Shown: positions 8,619 to 18,072 of the stretch, piece after piece | Layout of the letters: every line of letters begins with the position of its first letter | How positions within the stretch are numbered: position 1 is the first letter of the stretch | NCBI RefSeq assembly: GCF_020832045.1 | Contig: NZ_JAFIFK010000012.1 | Coordinates: 1 to 64,000, forward strand | Origin: Halomonas sp. | Lineage (GTDB): Bacteria; Pseudomonadota; Gammaproteobacteria; Pseudomonadales; Halomonadaceae | Length of the DNA stretch: 64,000 nt | Direction of reading: 5' to 3' | Program-made: the position numbers and the translations under genes | Notes under the pieces: model-generated | The model's database searches: none | The model's input: only the letters and a program-made list of their open reading frames with translations | What the model was told of the DNA's origin: nothing

Positions 8619-9362
8619 TCAGAAAGGCGAAATGTTGAGGAAGAAGCGCTGCAGCCAACCCATATGCTGCGCTTCGCTGATATAGCCATTGCCCACGTAC
8701 TCGATTCGCGCATCGGCCACGGAAGTGGAAGGAACGGTATTCTGACCTGTGATGGTGCGAGGATTGACCACCCCGGAGAAGCGGATGAACTCCACACCCT
8801 GATTGATGGCGATCTGCTTCTCGCCGCGGACCCGAAGGTTGCCGTTGTGCATGACCTCGAGCACCGACACGGTGATGGTACCGGTCATGCTGTTGCTGGC
8901 CTGAGAGCCGCCGCCACCGGCGAAGTCGCTATTCCCGGACATGCTGCCCGATAGGTCGATGCCTTGTGCGGCCAGGCGCTCCAACACATCGGGCAGTGCT
9001 GAAAGATCGAGCCCCGCTGAACCGTTGCGATTCATGTTGGACTGCGCGTTCTTGCTGGCACTGACCTGCTCATCCAACACGATGGTGAGAATGTCGCCGA
9101 TCATGCGCGGACGGCGATCTTCGAACAGCGGCTGCGAGCCACGGTGCGCCTGGTAGATGGAACCATTGGCCATTCGCGGCGGCGGCTCGAGGATGCTGAT
9201 CTGCTCCTGCTCGCCGACCACCGAGGCACGCGGCACCTGGGCGCAACCGCCCAGAACCAGCATGGCCATGGCAACCACTACCAGGGTCACCCGCACGGCC
9301 AAAGTCTTCACACTCGAGCCAGTACTTGAGCTAGTAGTCGCGTTAGTACCCGTACCTTTCAT
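8619..9362 (-). CDS. flgH: FlgH, flagellar L-ring lipoprotein
   Basis: 247 aa from the ATG at 9362. The open frame extends 13 codons further, to 9401, but the 9362 start has GGAAG 9 nt upstream while the longer one lacks a clear Shine-Dalgarno. A hydrophobic stretch ends in the lipobox VLGGC, the lipidation cysteine. L-ring motifs include [42 protein letters not shown] and [20 protein letters not shown]. It forms the outer-membrane ring. The N-terminal segment before the lipobox is unusually long and rich in Thr, Ser and Gly. Confidence 0.95.
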   Translation of the reverse strand: MKGTGTNATTSSSTGSSVKTLAVRVTLVVVAMAMLVLGGCAQVPRASVVGEQEQISILEPPPRMANGSIYQAHRGSQPLFEDRRPRMIGDILTIVLDEQVSASKNAQSNMNRNGSAGLDLSALPDVLERLAAQGIDLSGSMSGNSDFAGGGGSQASNSMTGTITVSVLEVMHNGNLRVRGEKQIAINQGVEFIRFSGVVNPRTITGQNTVPSTSVADARIEYVGNGYISEAQHMGWLQRFFLNISPF

Positions 9363-9416
9363 TCTCACTCGCTTCCGGCCGACCAAAACGGGCCAAGACA
9401 TTTCATCGATGGGCTA

Positions 9417-10199
9417 TCAGAGCTGGCTCAGGCGCGCCAGCATTTCGTCGCTGGTCTGCACCGCGCGACTGTTGATTTCGTAAGCTCGCTGGGTCTGGAT
9501 CATGCTGACCATTTCCTCCACCACGTTGACGTTGGAGGTTTCCACGTAGCCCTGGAACAAACGCCCGGCACCGTTCATGCCCGGCATTGCTTCGTTACGC
9601 GGGCCGGAAGAGGTGGTTTCCCGGTAGAGGTTACCGCCGATACTTTCCAGACCGGTCGCGTTGACGAAGGTCGAGATGGTGATCTGGCCTACTTCCATCG
9701 CCTGGTTGACGCCAGGCTGGGTCACCGAAACGATGCCGTCTTCGCCAATGGAGATCGACAGCGCGTTATCGGGAATGATGATGGCCGGCTCCAGCGGATA
9801 GCCGTTGGCGTTGACCATCTGACCGTTTTCGTTGAGCTGAAAACTGCCGTCACGGGTATAAGCGGTATTTCCGTCCGGCAACAGTACTTGAAAGAAGCCG
9901 TTGCCGTTGATCGCCAGGTCACGAGAATTTTCGGTCTGCTCCAACCCACCTTGGGTGTGCAGACGCTCGGTAGCGACAGGACGTACGCCGCTGCCCACCT
10001 GCAAGCCCGAAGGCAGGCGGTTCTGCACGTCGTTCTGAGCGCCGGGCTGGCGCAGGTTCTGATAGAGCAGATCCTCGAACACGGCACGTGAGCGCTTGAA
10101 GCCGTTGGTGCTGACGTTGGCCAGGTTGTTGGAGATGACGTCCAGCTTGACCTGCTGAGATTCCAGGCCTGTCTTGGCCGTCCAAAGTGACTTGATCAT
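9417..10199 (-). CDS. flgG: FlgG, distal rod protein
   Basis: 260 aa, exactly the E. coli length. N-terminal [32 protein letters not shown], the axial-protein signature, and C-terminal [32 protein letters not shown]. FlgG builds the distal rod between FlgF and the hook. It lies in order between flgF and flgH. Confidence 0.98.
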   Translation of the reverse strand: MIKSLWTAKTGLESQQVKLDVISNNLANVSTNGFKRSRAVFEDLLYQNLRQPGAQNDVQNRLPSGLQVGSGVRPVATERLHTQGGLEQTENSRDLAINGNGFFQVLLPDGNTAYTRDGSFQLNENGQMVNANGYPLEPAIIIPDNALSISIGEDGIVSVTQPGVNQAMEVGQITISTFVNATGLESIGGNLYRETTSSGPRNEAMPGMNGAGRLFQGYVETSNVNVVEEMVSMIQTQRAYEINSRAVQTSDEMLARLSQL

Positions 10200-10245
10200 G
10201 TTTCTTTATCCTTGACCCTACGGGCCGTGGCTCACTGCTGAGCCA

Positions 10246-11001
10246 TCAGCCTTGAATTGAGAGCAGGTTGTTGGCCCGCTGGGCGTTTTCGTCGGCGGTG
10301 CTGATCACTTTCATCTGCATCTCGTAGCGCCGCGCCACGTCGATCATGGAGACCATGGCCTCTACCGCACTGACGTTACTGCCCTCCAGTGCCCCGCTGG
10401 CCAAGCGGGCGTCCTCATCGGCCCCCAGTGCTACCGTCTCGCCCTCGGCATTGGGTGGCATGCGGAACAGGCCATCATCGCCGCGCAGCAGCGCCTGTTC
10501 CGGCGTCACCAGCTTGAGTCGCCCCACGTCGACCAGTGCCTCGGGCCCTTCGCCTTCGCCAATCGCACTCAGGGTGCCGTCGGCGCCGATAGTCACGCTC
10601 GATCCCAGCGGTACGATGATGGGGCCGCCATCTCCGATCACCGGACGGCCGACCACGGTGACCAGACCATCGCCATCAACGGAGAGATCGCCGCGACGGG
10701 TATAGGCTTCGGTACCATCGTCGGACTGCACGGCAAGCCAGGAATTGGCTTCCAGCGCCACGTCCATCTCACGCCCGGTATGGTTGATGGGCCCTGGGCT
10801 GAAGTCGCTACCCGGAGTGCTGGCGGCGACCGATACGCGAGTCGGCAGCGCCGCCTCGCCCTGAACCGGCACGGCACGCATGGCATGCAGCTGGGCGCGG
10901 AAACCGCTGGTCGAGACGTTGGCCAGGTTGTGGCTGACCACCGCCTGCTGCTCCATGGTCTGCTTGGCCCCGCTCATGGCGGTGTAGAGGATGCGATCCA
11001 T
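10246..11001 (-). CDS. flgF: FlgF, proximal rod protein
   Basis: 251 aa. MDRILYTAMSGAKQTMEQQAVVSHNLANVSTSGF is the FlgF-type N-terminus. C-terminal NVSAVEAMVSMIDVARRYEMQMKVISTADENAQRANNLLSI. It is one of the proximal rod subunits exported before hook assembly. It follows flgE and precedes flgG with short gaps. Confidence 0.97.
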   Translation of the reverse strand: MDRILYTAMSGAKQTMEQQAVVSHNLANVSTSGFRAQLHAMRAVPVQGEAALPTRVSVAASTPGSDFSPGPINHTGREMDVALEANSWLAVQSDDGTEAYTRRGDLSVDGDGLVTVVGRPVIGDGGPIIVPLGSSVTIGADGTLSAIGEGEGPEALVDVGRLKLVTPEQALLRGDDGLFRMPPNAEGETVALGADEDARLASGALEGSNVSAVEAMVSMIDVARRYEMQMKVISTADENAQRANNLLSIQG

Positions 11002-11040
11002 GACTCGGCTCCCTTAAGCGTAAGCGCTTGGCATCAACGC

Positions 11041-12267
11041 TTAGCGCAGGTTGATGGCGGTTTGCAGGAGTTCGTCCTGGGTCTTGATGGTCTGCGAGTT
11101 GGCCTGGTAGGCCCGCTGCGCCACGATCATGTTGACCAGCTCACGGGCCATGTCGACGTTGGATGTCTCGATGGCGCCGGACACGATACCGCCCAGCAGA
11201 CCGGTACCCGGCGCGCCGATCAGCTCCTGACCCGACTCGTTGGAGGCGCGCCAGACGTTGTCACCGGCAGGCGTCAGGCCTTCGGGATTGCGGAAGGTCG
11301 CCAAGGCGATCTGACCGGCGGCACGCGACTGCTCGTTGGAGTAGTTGCGCATGATGGTGCCGTTCTCGTCGATGGTGATGCCCACCAGCGTGCCGGAGGT
11401 ATAGCCGTTCTGGGTCAGGCTGCTGACGGTAGAGGTGTTACCGAACTGGGTGGTCCCGGCGAGGTTGAGGATAAACTGCATGGGTGCAGGATCACCGCCT
11501 AGCTCAGCCGTGGTGTAATTTATTTCCGGCATGGCGCCCGCAGCGGGAGCAACTAGGACACCATTGGCGTTAAACTGCAATTCAAAGTCATTAGCTGCCG
11601 TATAGTAGCCATCCATAGTCATCTTGGCATTCCAAGTGTTGGTGGCTCCATCTACTTTTTCGTAATAAACAGAAATATTACGGGGATTACCCAAGGAATC
11701 ATATACGGTGAAATTGTTAGAGTAGTGGTAATCGATTTCAACGCCGTTACTTGATTCTACCCGACTCAAATCCTCACCACCCACCTTACGTGCATCCAGG
11801 TTCAGGGTAGTGCCAACACGGGTCGTCGCGCTCGCCGCCAGCTCTTCAGCGGAAACGTTCAACGGTACCGGCTGGCCACCCACCTGGACCTGACCGGCGG
11901 CGTTCAGACCGTAGCCCATGATCTGGAAGCCCTGAGCATTGATCAGGTTGCCCTCCGAGGTCATGGTGAGCTGACCGTTGCGCGAGTAGACAACCTCTCC
12001 GCTGGTATCCATGAAACGGAAGAAGCCGGTACCGGCCACCGCCAGGTCGAGGTTGCGGTTGGTGGACTCGATGTTGCCTTCGTTGAAGTTCTGCAGCACC
12101 GCCGAGACTCGCGTACCCAGACCGACCCTGGAGTTGGCGAAAACGTCGGAGAACTGGACGTTGGAGCCCTTGAACCCCACGGTTTGGGAGTTGGCAATAT
12201 TGTTGCCAATGGCGCCCAACTTCTGCGACTGAGAGTTCAGGCCGCTCAATGCTTGTGAAAAGCTCAT
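11041..12267 (-). CDS. flgE: FlgE, flagellar hook protein
   Basis: 408 aa, close to the enterobacterial length. N-terminal SFSQALSGLNSQSQKLGAIGNNIANSQTVGFKGS and C-terminal VDMARELVNMIVAQRAYQANSQTIKTQDELLQTAINLR form the D0 helices. The centre has the D1/D2 domains. FlgE polymerises about 120 copies into the universal-joint hook under the FlgD cap. The part encoding the outer domain (about 11510-11800) is conspicuously more AT-rich than either flank. A small inverted repeat (TAAGCGT / ACGCTTA, 11015-11043) spans its stop codon. Confidence 0.97.
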   Translation of the reverse strand: MSFSQALSGLNSQSQKLGAIGNNIANSQTVGFKGSNVQFSDVFANSRVGLGTRVSAVLQNFNEGNIESTNRNLDLAVAGTGFFRFMDTSGEVVYSRNGQLTMTSEGNLINAQGFQIMGYGLNAAGQVQVGGQPVPLNVSAEELAASATTRVGTTLNLDARKVGGEDLSRVESSNGVEIDYHYSNNFTVYDSLGNPRNISVYYEKVDGATNTWNAKMTMDGYYTAANDFELQFNANGVLVAPAAGAMPEINYTTAELGGDPAPMQFILNLAGTTQFGNTSTVSSLTQNGYTSGTLVGITIDENGTIMRNYSNEQSRAAGQIALATFRNPEGLTPAGDNVWRASNESGQELIGAPGTGLLGGIVSGAIETSNVDMARELVNMIVAQRAYQANSQTIKTQDELLQTAINLR

Positions 12268-12344
12268 TTTTCGTTCCTCTGCCTACCGGCTAATTTTTTA
12301 CCGCTATGATGCGGCTCTTTTATGCTCAATTCGTGTGTTGCGTT

Positions 12345-13037
12345 TCAAAGAATCTGCTTGATCTGGTCGAGACCGACCTGGCCATAAATGGCACCCAGAT
12401 CGAGACGCACGCCGCCGTTCTGGTCAGGCGGCGTCACGCCACCCACCAAGGCGTAGTTGAGCGTGGTAGCGTTTATCGACTTGCCATCGCTGGTAGCTTC
12501 AATGCGTACCCGATATGAGCCCGAGGCGGCTGCCTCACCCTCGCTTGTACGCCCATCCCAAGCGAAGGAATCCACACCTGCATTGACCGGCCCGATATCG
12601 TAGCGGTTGATCACCTGGCCACTGGCACTGGTGATCACGACGCTGACGTTGTCGGCCGAGCGGGGCAGCTCGATACCGAACGGAGTGGTGTGCAACTCGC
12701 CATCCTCACCATGCTCGAGCAACAGACGGTCCCCAGGCACCAGCACGCCCTTGCCGATCAGGGCGGTGGCCTGCAGGGTCTGGCCGGCATTCATCTGTTC
12801 GGTGATGCCTTTCAGCGTCTTGTTGAGATCCTCGATACCGCTGACCGTATTGATCTGCGCCAGCTGCGTGGTCATCTCATGGTTGTCCATGGGATTGAGC
12901 GGATCCTGATGCTGCATCTGAGCGATCAGTAGGGTCATGAAATTATTGCGCAGTTCGGCCGACTGGCTGGCGTCACGCGCCGCCGGACCGCCCTGATTCA
13001 GGCGCGTGACGACATTGGCGTCGATGGTGTTGGACAT
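12345..13037 (-). CDS. flgD: FlgD, hook cap / hook assembly scaffold
   Basis: 230 aa. The conserved N-terminal block FMTLLIAQMQHQDPLNPMDNHEMTTQLAQINTVSGIEDLN is diagnostic. The C-terminal half contains the FlgD Ig-like/Tudor pair with DSFAWDGRTSEGEAAASGSYRV. FlgD caps the growing hook and is replaced by FlgK. It lies between flgC and flgE in the rod-hook operon. Confidence 0.97.
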   Translation of the reverse strand: MSNTIDANVVTRLNQGGPAARDASQSAELRNNFMTLLIAQMQHQDPLNPMDNHEMTTQLAQINTVSGIEDLNKTLKGITEQMNAGQTLQATALIGKGVLVPGDRLLLEHGEDGELHTTPFGIELPRSADNVSVVITSASGQVINRYDIGPVNAGVDSFAWDGRTSEGEAAASGSYRVRIEATSDGKSINATTLNYALVGGVTPPDQNGGVRLDLGAIYGQVGLDQIKQIL

Positions 13038-13042
13038 GGCGA

Positions 13043-13447
13043 TCAGCCCTCACCCAGGGTGAGCGTCTTGAGCATCATCTGCTTACTCGTATTCATGACT
13101 TCGACATTGGCCTGGTAGGAGCGCGAAGCCGAAATCATGTTGACCATTTCATGCACCGGCTCGACGTTGGGCATCGTCACGTAGCCCTCTTCATTGGCCA
13201 ACGGGTGCTCGGGGCGATACTCCAGGCGCATCGGCGAAGGGTCCTCGACCACTTCACGTACGCCGACTCCGCCAATACCGTGCCCTCCAAGGCGCGATTC
13301 GAACAGAACCTGCTTGGCGCGGTAGGCCTGACCGTCCGGCCCGGCGACGCTGTCGGCATTGGCCAGATTGCTGGCGGTGACGTTCATGCGCTGCGACTGG
13401 GCGCTCATGGCCGAGCCGGCGATATCGAACACGGAAAACATCGACAT
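13043..13447 (-). CDS. flgC: FlgC, proximal rod protein
   Basis: 134 aa. [31 protein letters not shown] at the N-terminus and [33 protein letters not shown] at the C-terminus are standard FlgC ends. It builds the proximal rod together with FlgB and FlgF. It is 5 nt from flgD. Confidence 0.98.
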   Translation of the reverse strand: MSMFSVFDIAGSAMSAQSQRMNVTASNLANADSVAGPDGQAYRAKQVLFESRLGGHGIGGVGVREVVEDPSPMRLEYRPEHPLANEEGYVTMPNVEPVHEMVNMISASRSYQANVEVMNTSKQMMLKTLTLGEG

Positions 13448-13477
13448 GGTAATATTCTCTTCGTCTGATCCGGGTTG

Positions 13478-13891
13478 TTATTCCGGCTGCATGGCGTTCT
13501 TCAGCCCCTGGATGCGGCTGTTCATGATGGTCAGTGCGGCTTGATAGCGCACCGCGTTATCGGCGAACTGAGTACGCTCGCGATCCATGTCCACGGTATT
13601 GCCATCCAGGCTGGGCTGATCGGGAATGCGATAAAGCAGGTCTTGCCTCGGCGATGCCATGGCCTGACCTGCCAGATGACCTTCGGATGTACGCGCCAGT
13701 GCAAGCCCGCCGCCGGCAGGTCGCCCTTGATCGACAGCTTTCTTCAACTCGCTGGCGAAGTCGATGTCACGCGCCTTGTAATTGGGCGTATCGGCGTTGG
13801 CGATGTTGCTGGCCAGCACCTGGTGACGCTGCTGGCGCAGCCCCAGCGCCTGCTGGTGAAAATTAAAGGCGGCCTCGAGCTGGTCGATCAT
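13478..13891 (-). CDS. flgB: FlgB, proximal rod protein
   Basis: 137 aa from the ATG at 13891, the same size as E. coli FlgB (138). The frame stays open to 14005, but only 13891 has a Shine-Dalgarno (GGGGAG, 8 nt spacing) and begins with the family sequence [22 protein letters not shown]. Conserved [19 protein letters not shown] follows. It is the first gene of the flgBCDEFGHIJ operon, divergent from flgA. I could not place a convincing sigma-54 or sigma-28 promoter in the 184-nt divergent gap. Confidence 0.96.
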   Translation of the reverse strand: MIDQLEAAFNFHQQALGLRQQRHQVLASNIANADTPNYKARDIDFASELKKAVDQGRPAGGGLALARTSEGHLAGQAMASPRQDLLYRIPDQPSLDGNTVDMDRERTQFADNAVRYQAALTIMNSRIQGLKNAMQPE

Positions 13892-14075
13892 GCCGGCGCT
13901 CCCCATGCAAAAACCAGATTGAACGATACGGAACTTCTTGAGGGTGAAGATTACCGACGCTGCTGTCATTTCAATGCCAGAAACAGACCTCGTTTCCTCG
14001 CTCAATTCCGCTTTTTCAGTCTGACGACGACGGCTAGAATTCTGCCATGACCTCTATGCTGGACGGCTCCACCTC

Positions 14076-14765
14076 ATGCGCTCTCCCCGTTTCGCCCTGT
14101 TGCTATCGCTATCGTTGACCGGATGGCTGTCGCTGACGCCAGCTTCGGCCGACGATACCGAGCTGCTGCATGTCGTACACGGCTTCCTGCACGAGCAGGC
14201 CAGCGCGCTTGGCGATGAGCTGATCATCGAGCTGCGCCCGCCATCCGCACGACTGCCAATCTGCGAATCTCCCGATCCCTTCCTTACCCGGCCGGGGGAG
14301 CTGCCGCTAGGGCGTATTTCCGTTGGCGTCCGCTGCGGCCAGGACGGTCGCCAGGTACGCTACCTTCAAGCCGAAGTCGGCGTGGTGGGCGAATATCCTG
14401 TACTCGGCACCGCTCTGTCGGCCGGTGAAACCGTGCGCCGCGAGCACCTTGTGATGCAGGCCGGCAATCTTGCCGAACTGCCGAACCGCACTCTGCTCGA
14501 GATAGAGTCGATCATTGGACAAGTGGCCACACGTGCCCTCAATCCCGGACAGCCGCTCCAGGCGCACCAGTTTCGCAGCCTGCCACTAGTCGACAGGAAC
14601 CAGCGAGTCACGATAGAAGCCAGAGGCAAGGGGTTTCGCATCACCCGCGAAGGCCAGGCTCTGGAGCCGGGTGCTTTGGGCGATCGCATACGGGTACGCT
14701 TCGATAATCGCGAAGTCATGACCGCCGAGGTGGTCGGCGAGGGCACCCTTGTCGTAGACTTCTGA
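14076..14765 (+). CDS. flgA: FlgA, P-ring assembly chaperone
   Basis: 229 aa. Signal peptide to residue about 25 (TGWLSLTPASA), then a SAF-type C-terminal domain (ETVRREHLVMQAGNLAELP, PGQPLQAHQFRSLPLVDRNQRVTIEARGKGFRITREGQAL). FlgA is a periplasmic chaperone needed for FlgI P-ring polymerisation. It is transcribed away from flgB and heads flgA-flgM-flgN. flgM also has its own internal promoter. Confidence 0.95.
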   Translation: MRSPRFALLLSLSLTGWLSLTPASADDTELLHVVHGFLHEQASALGDELIIELRPPSARLPICESPDPFLTRPGELPLGRISVGVRCGQDGRQVRYLQAEVGVVGEYPVLGTALSAGETVRREHLVMQAGNLAELPNRTLLEIESIIGQVATRALNPGQPLQAHQFRSLPLVDRNQRVTIEARGKGFRITREGQALEPGALGDRIRVRFDNREVMTAEVVGEGTLVVDF

Positions 14766-14842
14766 CTCCGAACGCAGCATAAAGACAGATGCTCCTGCGT
14801 GGGTAGAAGAGCCGCTGGAAACTTGTGGCAAAAAAATAGGCC

Positions 14843-14869
14843 TAAAGTTTTCAATCGCACCGCCGATAG
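14843..14869 (+). promoter_or_regulatory. Sigma-28 (FliA) promoter of flgMN
   Basis: TAAAGTTT (14843-14850), an 11-nt spacer, then GCCGATAG (14862-14869). The -35 element is identical to consensus and the -10 has one mismatch. It lies about 33 nt upstream of the flgM GTG. This gives the classical loop in which sigma-28 transcribes the gene of its own anti-sigma factor. Confidence 0.92.
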
Positions 14870-14902
14870 CAGGTGAAAGCATTCGGTCATGAGGCCTTAA
14901 TC

Positions 14903-15184
14903 GTGAAGATCAATAACCAGAATCCCCTGACTCGCCCGACCCCGACGGCTCCGCGCGAGGAAGCTCAGCCGGTAAAAGGCGCCACACCTTCAGGACAGAA
15001 GGACGCCGGCCCTTCGGCTGCCACTCATTTGAGCCAGAAGGCCACCGATGCCTCACGAGATATCGATACGGCCCGCGTCGAAGAAATTCGCGATGCCATT
15101 CGTGAAGGTCGCCTGGAGATCCGCGCCGAGCGTATCGCCGATTCACTGATTCAATCTCTGAGCGCCGAGAGCCGAGGAGAATGA
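14903..15184 (+). CDS. flgM: FlgM, anti-sigma-28 factor
   Basis: 93 aa from a GTG at 14903. The frame is open from 14873, but MKINNQNPLTRP is the family N-terminus and GAGG sits 8 nt before the GTG. The N-terminal half is disordered and polar. The C-terminal half carries the sigma-binding helices (ARVEEIRDAIREGRLEIRAERIADSLIQSL). FlgM holds FliA inactive until the hook is complete, then is exported. The stop overlaps the flgN start (ATGA). Confidence 0.93.
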   Translation: MKINNQNPLTRPTPTAPREEAQPVKGATPSGQKDAGPSAATHLSQKATDASRDIDTARVEEIRDAIREGRLEIRAERIADSLIQSLSAESRGE

Positions 15185-15630
15185 GCCTGACCAAGCTTCT
15201 CAACGATCAGCAGCAGCGCCTGGGCGGAATCATCGAACTGCTCAAGCAGGAGCGCTCGCTGCTGGCCGGCGCCGAAATCGAAAGCAAGGCGCTTGCCGAG
15301 ATTGCCGAACGCAAGCAGATGCTTCTGGCGAAGCTGGAAGCCAGCGAAACGTTGCGCCTAGGCGTTCAGCGACGCTTGGGCTACGACGATGACGCCGCTG
15401 GCGCCAAGCAGGCGGCAGCGGACGCCGGGTGCGACCAGGCTTGGTTAGATACGCTCGAAATGACACGTGAAGCTCAACGCCTCAACGCCCTCAACGGTGA
15501 ACTCGTTGCCTTGCGTATGGAGCAGAACACGCGCCTGCTCGACTTCATCCATCAGGCCGCCGAAAAGACCGTATATCGTTCCAGTGGACGTGTCGCAGCT
15601 CAGACCGGACGTATCAACGCCGCGGTCTAG
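15181..15630 (+). CDS. flgN: FlgN, export chaperone for FlgK and FlgL
   Basis: 149 aa, largely helical. LTKLLNDQQQRLGGIIELLKQERSLLAG and the ELVALRMEQNTRLLDFI stretch fit the FlgN family, which binds the C-termini of FlgK and FlgL and delivers them to the export gate. Translation is coupled to flgM through ATGA. It is the last plus-strand flagellar gene. The next 180 nt to the diguanylate cyclase stop hold nothing I recognise. Confidence 0.93.
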   Translation: MSLTKLLNDQQQRLGGIIELLKQERSLLAGAEIESKALAEIAERKQMLLAKLEASETLRLGVQRRLGYDDDAAGAKQAAADAGCDQAWLDTLEMTREAQRLNALNGELVALRMEQNTRLLDFIHQAAEKTVYRSSGRVAAQTGRINAAV

Positions 15631-15811
15631 ACGGAAACCTTCCAGACGCTCAGCCTGCCAATCCAACCCTCTTCTCACACCCACATGACGCGCCTGCCAC
15701 CGTGCGCGCTCACGCCCGGGTAGTACGATCCGAAACGGGTGCTGACACAATGCCGAGCAACTGTGCCGTGCGCAGCTGCCCACCCATCGTGTCGTTTACA
15801 CTACTGTTCCA

Positions 15812-17812
15812 TTACCAAACGTTATCGATGAGGTCGTCGTCAACCGCCGTGACCACTACGGTATTGCGCCCCTCAGCCTTGGCCTGATAGCTCGCCTTGT
15901 CGGCTCTCGCAAGCACGGGTTCGGTAGAATCGTCCCCCTCCTGCAAGGCGGTAACTCCTATGCTCAGGGTAATGTTGTAGGTCTTGTCCTGATTGCTCAC
16001 GGTGACTTCGGAGACGGCGCGGCGCAGAGATTCCGCAATCTCACCGGCCTGTTTGAGGGTACAGCTGGGCAGAAGCACGGCAAACTCGTCGCCACCCTGA
16101 CGTGCAACGTGGTCGCTGCGACGCACTTCCCACGCCACCACCTGGGCAATGCGCCGTAGCATCTCGTCTCCAAGCGCATGCCCGCCTTCGTCGTTGATCG
16201 GCTTGAAGTGGTCCAGATCGAACAGTATGAGCACCGAAGGCGTCCCGGTCTTGGCATATTCGGCCAGCGCCTCTTCGAGTCGTCTCTCGAAGCCGCGCCG
16301 GTTGAGTAGCCCCGTCAGTGGGTCATGCTCCGCCTCCCAGCGCTGCAAAGCTTCCTGTTGTCGACGCTCGGTGATGTCCTTGACCATGCCGACGAAACCC
16401 AACGGCTGATCGCTGCCGAGTACCTGGCTGGCATGCACCTCGACCCACAGGGTGGCACCATTGGGATGTTGGAAGCGTAGCTGGCGGACGAAATCGCTAC
16501 CCGTGGCCAAGGTATAGCGCCACATGTCCTGGGTTCCCTGCTTGTCGTCAGGATGAATACGCTCCCACCAGTCCTTGGCGCTGTGGCTTTCGCCAAGCCC
16601 GAGCAGCTCGAGTAGCGCTGGGTTGAGGTAATTGAGATGGCCTTTCAGATCCGCGACGAACATGCCGATGGGGGTCGAACCGAGCACGGCATCGAGAAAC
16701 GCCTGGCGATCCCGCAGATGATCCAGTGCCGCCAGCCGCTCATGCTCGAGGCGGTTGAAGCTGCTGGCTACCTGGCTCAGCTCCTGCATGCTGGTGGAAA
16801 GCTCGAGATAGCGCCGCTGCCCTGCCCCTACCTGGGCGATCTGTCGCTCGAGCCGGTGCAATGGCTTGAGCAGCCTTCTCACCAGCCAGTGCATGGAAAT
16901 CAACAACAGCGCGGCCAATGCCAACCATGCCCACCACAGGCGTGCCAGGAAATCGCCCAGCGGCTCCTGCACCTGGGTTTGAGGGACGGCCACCTTGACG
17001 ACCCAGCTCGCCGGCCAGATCTGGCGGTAGGCCATCAGTGTGGCGCTACCATCGGCGCCGCAAGCAATGGTATCGCCCTCCCAGCCGCTCAGCGCCATCT
17101 CGAGGGTGTCGGAGTCGTTCGAGGTGTGCTCGACGGCTGAGGCAACACGTCGGCGCGGATGAAACAAAAGCTCTCCCGAGGAAGCAAAAACCGACACATA
17201 GCCGCTCTCCCCCAGGCGAACACTCTCCAGGCGGCGGAACAAGCCCCCTTGAGAAAGATTGAGCATACCGCCGACCATGCCGGCGAACTCTCCCTGCGCA
17301 TCGAAGCGCGGCACCAGCATCAAGACCAGCGAGTCACCGCTCGCCCGGCCCACAAAGGGCCGGCTCACATAGGGCCAGGGAGAGTTGCGCACCATGCGAA
17401 AGTACTCGGTTTCGGCGGTTTCGAGACCCACACGCCCCGGCACCTCGGGCCAATCGCCGATGATGCGCCCCTCGGCATCGGTGACCATCAGCCCTTCGAA
17501 CCACTCCAGCAGGATTTGCGCCTTTGACAGGCGAGCAGGCATCTCGATGTCATCGATCCCACGCAGCTCCTGCTCGAGGCGCTGAAGCGTACGCAGCCGA
17601 CGACTTACCTGTTCGGTCATTTCATCGCCGATCAGCTGCGCTTCATAGCGCAGATGTACCAGATTGGCCTTGTCCACGAGATCCTTGCCAAACTGCCAGG
17701 CCAACACGAGCACGGCAGCGACGATGACCAGCCATGTCATGACCAAGCCCGCCAACAGGCGTCCCTGCAGTGAGCATATGGCGCGAGCCCAGGACCCGAT
17801 GCGTGCTGTCAA
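15812..17812 (-). CDS. Membrane diguanylate cyclase with periplasmic sensor, PAS and GGDEF domains
   Basis: 666 aa from a TTG at 17812 (GAGGGG 6 nt upstream). The frame is open to a GTG at 17914, but that codon lies inside the promoter. Layout: membrane helix about 15-40, periplasmic CACHE-like sensor, second helix near 295-315 (WWAWLALAALLLISMHWLV), HAMP-like linker, PAS (about 385-500), GGDEF (505-650). GGDEF is intact near residue 575 and preceded by the inhibitory RxxD site (RRSDHVARQGGDEF), so active, feedback-regulated c-di-GMP synthesis is predicted. The sigma-28 promoter upstream ties it to late flagellar expression. Confidence 0.9.
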   Translation of the reverse strand: MTARIGSWARAICSLQGRLLAGLVMTWLVIVAAVLVLAWQFGKDLVDKANLVHLRYEAQLIGDEMTEQVSRRLRTLQRLEQELRGIDDIEMPARLSKAQILLEWFEGLMVTDAEGRIIGDWPEVPGRVGLETAETEYFRMVRNSPWPYVSRPFVGRASGDSLVLMLVPRFDAQGEFAGMVGGMLNLSQGGLFRRLESVRLGESGYVSVFASSGELLFHPRRRVASAVEHTSNDSDTLEMALSGWEGDTIACGADGSATLMAYRQIWPASWVVKVAVPQTQVQEPLGDFLARLWWAWLALAALLLISMHWLVRRLLKPLHRLERQIAQVGAGQRRYLELSTSMQELSQVASSFNRLEHERLAALDHLRDRQAFLDAVLGSTPIGMFVADLKGHLNYLNPALLELLGLGESHSAKDWWERIHPDDKQGTQDMWRYTLATGSDFVRQLRFQHPNGATLWVEVHASQVLGSDQPLGFVGMVKDITERRQQEALQRWEAEHDPLTGLLNRRGFERRLEEALAEYAKTGTPSVLILFDLDHFKPINDEGGHALGDEMLRRIAQVVAWEVRRSDHVARQGGDEFAVLLPSCTLKQAGEIAESLRRAVSEVTVSNQDKTYNITLSIGVTALQEGDDSTEPVLARADKASYQAKAEGRNTVVVTAVDDDLIDNVW

Positions 17813-17915
17813 GAACTTCCCCTCGATCAAGGTTGGTGGCGTCCTGTCATTTGGCGGACAGGTTAGCCGCCCTCCCTTGGCAGCCCCCGCCCATGGAAAG
17901 CGGGTTCTTGACACT

Positions 17916-17942
17916 CTATCGGCATGTCCAAAGCGAACTTGA
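17916..17942 (-). promoter_or_regulatory. Sigma-28-type promoter of the diguanylate cyclase gene
   Basis: Minus strand: TCAAGTTC (17935-17942), an 11-nt spacer, then GCCGATAG (17916-17923). 13 of 16 consensus positions match. The predicted transcript begins near 17908 and carries a leader of about 95 nt to the TTG start at 17812. Confidence 0.75.
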
Positions 17943-18013
17943 GACTCAAAGGAGCATCAAACATTCTATTCGAATGCACAGAAAAGCTTTCAACGGAAAG
18001 GCCAAAGCTCTCC

Positions 18014-18040
18014 TCAAGTCCCTTTCGAGGAGGACGATAT
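18014..18040 (+). promoter_or_regulatory. Candidate sigma-28 promoter of the GGDEF-EAL gene
   Basis: TCAAGTCC (18014-18021), an 11-nt spacer, then GACGATAT (18033-18040). 11 of 16 consensus positions match, including the core CGATA and AAGT, with exact spacing. It lies about 33 nt upstream of the ATG at 18073. It is weaker than the flgM and flgK promoters, but sits where one is needed. Confidence 0.5.
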
Positions 18041-18072
18041 ACTCTTCATCCATCTTTCGACGAAGAATCTCG

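Noticed and set aside
13892..14075. A sigma-54-like site (TGGCAT/TGACA) before flgB
   Set aside because: The -12 element lacks TTGC and the spacing is not exact, so a flgB promoter cannot be claimed.
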